A stretch of 10,197 nt of DNA, from contig VGXK01000043.1 of the NCBI GenBank assembly GCA_016873355.1, positions 1-10,197 on the forward strand, given 5' to 3'. The notes under the pieces are model-generated. The model was given only the letters and a program-made list of their open reading frames with translations, was not told the DNA's origin and searched no databases. Shown here one piece after another: positions 6,954 to 10,197 of the stretch. The position numbers were made by a program, and so were the translations under genes. This DNA comes from Phycisphaerae bacterium (GTDB lineage: Bacteria > Planctomycetota > Phycisphaerae > Phycisphaerales > SM1A02). The first letter of the stretch is position 1. Every line of letters starts with the position of its first letter.

Positions 6954-7477
6954 GCGACTTCGATCCGATGGAGCCGTTCATGGAGGCGCGGGACGAGTTC
7001 GAGGCGCGGACGATCGTGGCCGTGCTCGAGGACGCGGGACTCGAGGCGCGGATCTTCGTGCTCGGCAATCTCGGCCTTCCCCATTCGCTGACGCCGGGCA
7101 GCACCGGGATTCCGGTGCACGTGCGGCGCTCGAAGATCGCGCAGGCGCGGCGGGCGCTCGACGCGTCGCGCGAAGTCGGCGCGAGCGTGGACTGGGAGAG
7201 CATCGACATGGGCGACGAGCCGCCGCCGACGCAGGCGCGTTCGCCCTTCTTCCGCACCATCCGGCGGGCGGGGCTCGTCGTGCTGTCGGCCGCCCTGATC
7301 ACGGCGACCGTCGCCTGGGCGCTCGGCGCGCCGGCGCACGTCGTCAGCAGCTCGTTCGGCATGGCGCTGCTGATTTCGTTCCTGCTGATCGCGACCGCCG
7401 CGGTCGTTCGCGAATGGAGCGAGCAGCGCGCGTCGGCGGAGCGCCCGTCGGACGAGGGGCCGGGCGGCGTGGATTGA
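6950..7477 (+). CDS. DUF2007-like protein with two membrane helices, 175 aa
   Basis: Residues 11-75 (EARDEFEARTIVAVLEDAGLEARIF onward, ending in a stretch with IPVHVRRSKIAQARRAL) match the DUF2007 pattern: a short alpha/beta domain in which residues near the start select a helix, followed by a glycine-rich turn and a strand before a closing helix. A hydrophilic proline-containing linker then leads to two predicted membrane helices, about 108-128 and 133-153, and a charged tail. The protein is probably anchored in the inner membrane with its DUF2007 domain in the cytoplasm. DUF2007 has been described as a putative signal-transducing domain, but its ligand is not known. The ATG overlaps the preceding stop (ATGA) and has GAGG six bases upstream, so it is very likely translated together with the 464-residue protein and may act with it. 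Confidence 0.75.
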   Translation: MSDFDPMEPFMEARDEFEARTIVAVLEDAGLEARIFVLGNLGLPHSLTPGSTGIPVHVRRSKIAQARRALDASREVGASVDWESIDMGDEPPPTQARSPFFRTIRRAGLVVLSAALITATVAWALGAPAHVVSSSFGMALLISFLLIATAAVVREWSEQRASAERPSDEGPGGVD

Positions 7478-7515
7478 GGGCGCGCTCGCATGCCGTGCTG
7501 CTACCCTTCCGCGCC

Positions 7516-8004
7516 ATGAACCTTCGAATGCTCCTTTCCGCGCTCGCCGCGGCGCCGGCGCTGCTCGGCGGCTGCAGCTACGAGCTCAAGGGTCGCGTGG
7601 TGGAACGCGATTTCGACTCGGTGCAGATGCTCGCCGCCGACGATCCGACGCTCGAGCAGGGCACGCCGGTCACCGGCGCCAGGCTCGTGCTCACGCGCGA
7701 TCCGGGGTCGCTCGGACGCAAGGACGTGGCCAGCGCCGTGAGCGATCGAGGCGGCTGGTTCACGCTCCGCCTGAGCGACGCCGGCGCCGGATTCACCGAG
7801 GAGATGTGGGGTCTGCGCGTTCAGCGGACGGGCTTCGGCGGCGCCGAGGACGTCGTCGAACTGCCCTTCGATCCGGCGAAGTCGCGCGTACTCGTGACGC
7901 TCGTGCCGGGGCCGGCGCGGCGCGGCGCCGAGCGCGGCGCGGGCGCGGAGGTGCGATCCGACGTCGATCGCTTCGTGTCGAGCCCGGGCGGCCGGTCGCC
8001 GTGA
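7516..8004 (+). CDS. Lipoprotein with carboxypeptidase-regulatory/transthyretin-like domain
   Basis: The 162-residue product starts MNLRMLLSALAAAPALLGGC, a typical lipoprotein signal peptide with the lipobox ending at Cys20, so it should be lipidated and exported. The mature part begins with a GRVVERD strand. It continues with TPVTGARLVLTRD and SAVSDRGGWFTLRL, the pattern of carboxypeptidase regulatory-like or prealbumin-type beta-sandwich domains (G.V...P..GA.V.L ... D..G.F.L). The C-terminal tail is rich in arginine, glycine and alanine. It probably acts as a structural or binding module at the cell envelope; ligand unknown. ATG 7516 is chosen because it begins the signal peptide, although no good ribosome site precedes it and the 38-base gap before it may contain its own promoter. 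It shares strand and close spacing with DUF58 downstream, suggesting an operon. Confidence 0.75.
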   Translation: MNLRMLLSALAAAPALLGGCSYELKGRVVERDFDSVQMLAADDPTLEQGTPVTGARLVLTRDPGSLGRKDVASAVSDRGGWFTLRLSDAGAGFTEEMWGLRVQRTGFGGAEDVVELPFDPAKSRVLVTLVPGPARRGAERGAGAEVRSDVDRFVSSPGGRSP

Positions 8005-8021
8005 GCGGGCGCGTGCGCCCC

Positions 8022-8026
8022 GGGAG
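8022..8026 (+). promoter_or_regulatory. Ribosome binding site supporting a TTG start
   Basis: GGGAG lies eight bases before TTG at 8035. The frame has a stop at 8002-8004 and no ATG or GTG between that stop and the TTG. The only other nearby start is GTG at 8059, which would cut eight residues but leave the first membrane helix intact. The site favours TTG. Confidence 0.6.
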
Positions 8027-8034
8027 CACCTGAG

Positions 8035-9159
8035 TTGACCACGCGCCGCCTCTACCATGTGCCGCTCGGAGGCGCCGCGTTCATCGTCGTCACGATCCTG
8101 CTCGGAGTGGCGAGCGCGTATCGACCGAACAACCTGCTCGTCTGGACCTTCGCGGCGATGCTCGCGGGCGTGCTCGTCTCCGGCGTGATCTCCGGGGGCA
8201 TGCTCGTGCGACTCGCGGTGACGCGCCTCGATCCGCGCCCCGGGCGCGTGGGCGAGCCGCTCGCGATCCGCTACCTGGTGCGGCACCGCGCGCGGTGGTG
8301 GCCGCTCTTCGATCTCTCGATCGAGGAGGCGCCGCTCGCGTCGGCGGGCGGCTGGTCGAACGCGGGCAAGTGTTCGCCCGCATGGCTGCTGCACGCGGGA
8401 CCCGGCGAGTCGGCGCACGTCGAAGGCGTCTTCATGCCGTCGCGACGCGGGCGATTCCGATTCGAGTCGATCCGCGCCGCGAGTTCGTTTCCCTTCGGCC
8501 TGCTGCGGAAGGTGGTGGTCTTCCGGCAGCCGATGGAGTTCCTGGTCTTTCCGAGGGTGCGGGCGCTTCGCGCGGGGGTGCTGCGGTCGCTCGCGCCGCA
8601 CGGCATCGGCGGCGTGCGCACGAGCCGCGACGCGGGACCGGGGGAGGACTTCCTCGGCGTCCGCGAGTACCGCCCCGGCGACAGCCCGCGCCAGATCGCG
8701 TGGCGCCGGCGCGCGGGCCTCGACGATCTCGCCACGATCGAGCGCAGCACGCCGTCGCCGCCGCGACTTCGGGTCGTGCTCGACCTCTCGCGCCCGACGT
8801 CGGCGCTGCGCGTGGCCGACGGCGCGGCGCGAAGCGGCCGCGACCTGGAGGAGGACGCGATCACGCTCGCGGCGAGCCTGCTGCTCGCGGCCGAGCGCGA
8901 GGGCTACGAGCACTCGCTCGAACTGCTCGGATTCGAGGCGCCGCGGCCGCCGCTTCGGCGCGGGCACTGGCACCTTCAGCGACTCATGGCGGTGCTCGCG
9001 GGCGTCGATCTCGACCGGCCGCGAACCACGATTCCGCGCGCCGATCGCGAGGAGCGAGCGGCGACCGTCTTCGTGCACGTCGATCGCGTGGAGCTCACGG
9101 CGGACCGGCCCGACGCGATCCACCTGAGCGCCACGCGGCTCGAGGACCTCGTGGCGTGA
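8035..9159 (+). CDS. DUF58 domain membrane protein
   Basis: This 374-residue protein has two N-terminal membrane helices (about residues 9-28 and 34-59) followed by an extracytoplasmic or cytoplasmic beta-rich part. The DUF58 core is clear: SSFPFGLLRK, then a long segment to EDFLGVREYRPGDSPRQIAW at 204-223, the family's diagnostic motif. A von Willebrand A-like fold follows, with VVLDLSRP at 247-254, where the family's metal site would normally read DxSxS; here it is DLSRP, so the metal site looks degenerate. DUF58 proteins typically accompany MoxR ATPases and TgpA-type transglutaminases in envelope-associated operons. The next gene follows 13 bases after the stop and is of that TgpA type. 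The TTG start is inferred (see the ribosome site). Confidence 0.88.
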   Translation: MTTRRLYHVPLGGAAFIVVTILLGVASAYRPNNLLVWTFAAMLAGVLVSGVISGGMLVRLAVTRLDPRPGRVGEPLAIRYLVRHRARWWPLFDLSIEEAPLASAGGWSNAGKCSPAWLLHAGPGESAHVEGVFMPSRRGRFRFESIRAASSFPFGLLRKVVVFRQPMEFLVFPRVRALRAGVLRSLAPHGIGGVRTSRDAGPGEDFLGVREYRPGDSPRQIAWRRRAGLDDLATIERSTPSPPRLRVVLDLSRPTSALRVADGAARSGRDLEEDAITLAASLLLAAEREGYEHSLELLGFEAPRPPLRRGHWHLQRLMAVLAGVDLDRPRTTIPRADREERAATVFVHVDRVELTADRPDAIHLSATRLEDLVA

Positions 9160-9172
9160 TGGAGCGCACCGC

Positions 9173-10197
9173 GTGAATCCCTCCCGTCACTTCCCGATGA
9201 TGTCGTTCGCCACGGCGCTCGTGTCGATCGTGGCGTTCGGCGTGGCGCAGCAGGACGTGGCGCTGCTGCTCGGCGCGTCGATCCCGGCGGCGGCGAGCTG
9301 GATCCTGACGGAGGGACCGAGCCGGCGCGGCGTGCCGAAGTGGATCACGACCACGCTCGTGCTCGGCGTGCTCGCGTGGACGCTCTCGTTGGCGCCGATG
9401 CAGGGCGACCCGCTCGCGCTCGCGCGGCTCGTCGGCGGATTCGTGCTCTGGACGAGCGTGATCAAGCTCTACGAGCGCAAATCGACGCGCGACCGGCGGC
9501 AGCTCCTGGGCCTCTCGCTCGTGCTCATGCTCGCGGGCTGCCTCGTGAGCGTCGACCTCGTGTTCGCCGTGCTGCTCGTGCTCTACGCGGTGCTCATGAT
9601 CGCCTCGCTCATGCTCTACCGGCTCGAGCGCGGCGCGGAGCGTCACGCCGAGCGGGTCCGCGCGGTGGCGGGACTCGTGGCGCCGCCGCCGCCGGTCTAC
9701 GGCGGTCGCGCGGGACGACACCTGCGGCGCGTCGTCGGCGCGGGCCTGCTCATCGGCGCGGCGACGAGCCTGCTGCTCTTCGTGCTCTTCCCGCGCGACA
9801 TCCTTCAGCGCTTCGAAGGCTGGGCGAGCGCGGCGCGGATGACGGGATTCCGCGCCGAGGTGGAGCTGCGCCGCACGGCGCCGATCGAGACGTCGCGGCG
9901 CGAGGTGATGATCGTGACGTGGATGGATCCCGGCGGCGTGCGCGCGCGCTCGATCGAGCCCGTGCGCCTGCGCGGCGCCGTGCTCGAGCGATACGAATCG
10001 GGCTCGGCGCGCTGGGTGGCGTCGGGGCGGCGCGGAAGCACGCGCATGATCCGCGTGGGCGACGATCGGAGGTTCGAGCCGCTCGGTCGACCGCCGATCG
10101 ACACGAAGCAGCAGACCTTCACGCTCGTGGTGGAGCCGCGGCTGCTGCTCACGGAGGTGGTCTTCAGCGCCTGGGCGCCGGTGGCGCTTGCGTACCC
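9173..10197 (+). CDS. TgpA/DUF3488-type transglutaminase, N-terminal part, 3'-truncated
   Basis: The frame is open from GTG 9173 to the window end (341 full codons), and the catalytic transglutaminase domain would lie beyond it. The GTG is preceded by TGGAG with an eight-base gap; in-frame ATGs at 9197 and 9200 are alternatives. At least five or six membrane helices are visible: ATALVSIVAFGVA; LGASIPAAASWIL; TTLVLGVLAWTL; LARLVGGFVLW; a long pair around LVLMLAGCLVSVDLVFAVLL; and GAGLLIGAATSLLLFVLFP. After the last comes the soluble region, with RLRGAVLERYESG..W. This matches the family's pattern of an outward-facing segment with an LRG.VYDRYDG.W-like motif. The membrane layout and the DUF58 neighbour identify it. 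In Pseudomonas the protein TgpA is a periplasmic-facing transglutaminase; the substrate here is unknown. Confidence 0.85.
   Translation, partial: MNPSRHFPMMSFATALVSIVAFGVAQQDVALLLGASIPAAASWILTEGPSRRGVPKWITTTLVLGVLAWTLSLAPMQGDPLALARLVGGFVLWTSVIKLYERKSTRDRRQLLGLSLVLMLAGCLVSVDLVFAVLLVLYAVLMIASLMLYRLERGAERHAERVRAVAGLVAPPPPVYGGRAGRHLRRVVGAGLLIGAATSLLLFVLFPRDILQRFEGWASAARMTGFRAEVELRRTAPIETSRREVMIVTWMDPGGVRARSIEPVRLRGAVLERYESGSARWVASGRRGSTRMIRVGDDRRFEPLGRPPIDTKQQTFTLVVEPRLLLTEVVFSAWAPVALAY

Noticed and set aside
7501..9123. A 540-codon minus-strand frame opposite the lipoprotein and DUF58 genes
   Set aside because: The translation is rich in Arg, His and Glu without a hydrophobic core, and the plus strand carries motif-bearing genes.
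1..10197. CRISPR arrays, tRNA or rRNA genes, insertion sequences, phage or defence genes
   Set aside because: No spaced repeats, cloverleaf-like sequence, transposase motifs or terminal inverted repeats were seen. The genes look chromosomal and of one base composition.

Overview
The window is high-GC bacterial DNA (roughly two-thirds or more G+C by eye). It most resembles a member of the Planctomycetota, perhaps Phycisphaerae. The main evidence is the leucyl-tRNA synthetase. It lacks most of the zinc-binding cysteines of the E. coli enzyme, has the ANEEVIDG.SERGG..V and PLRQWM signatures, and carries a lineage-type insertion before its NWCP motif. This placement rests on recalled family patterns, not on a search.

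Layout. (1) At 1-2595 (+) lies leuS, cut at its 5' end by the window edge, with a perfect 21-bp in-frame tandem duplication in the editing-domain region. (2) At 2611-4098 (+), 15 bases behind it, is an AAA+ ATPase that closely follows the Ycf46 family. (3) At 4139-4169 a hairpin lies between converging genes. (4) At 4231-5133 (-) is an unrecognised 300-residue protein. In front of it on the same strand are a strong inverted repeat (5154-5179) and a 42-codon small ORF with a good Shine-Dalgarno sequence (5207-5335). Together these form a leader ORF / hairpin / gene arrangement. (5) A divergent intergenic region leads into rightward genes. The first is a 464-residue protein (5559-6953) with weak DUF4026/DUF2314-like features. 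It overlaps by ATGA a small DUF2007-like protein with two membrane helices (6950-7477). (6) Next come a lipoprotein with a transthyretin/carboxypeptidase-regulatory-like domain (7516-8004), a DUF58 membrane protein (8035-9159, TTG start) and the N-terminal membrane half of a TgpA/DUF3488-type transglutaminase protein (9173 to the window end, GTG start).

How the genes fit together. leuS and the AAA+ gene look co-transcribed, although no functional link is evident. DUF58 followed by a TgpA-like protein is a widespread module that usually also contains a MoxR AAA+ ATPase. No MoxR gene is present here upstream of DUF58, where a lipoprotein sits instead. The central minus-strand block is the least explained part. 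No RNA genes, CRISPR arrays, insertion sequences or phage genes were seen. No gene-free stretch exceeds about 225 bases.
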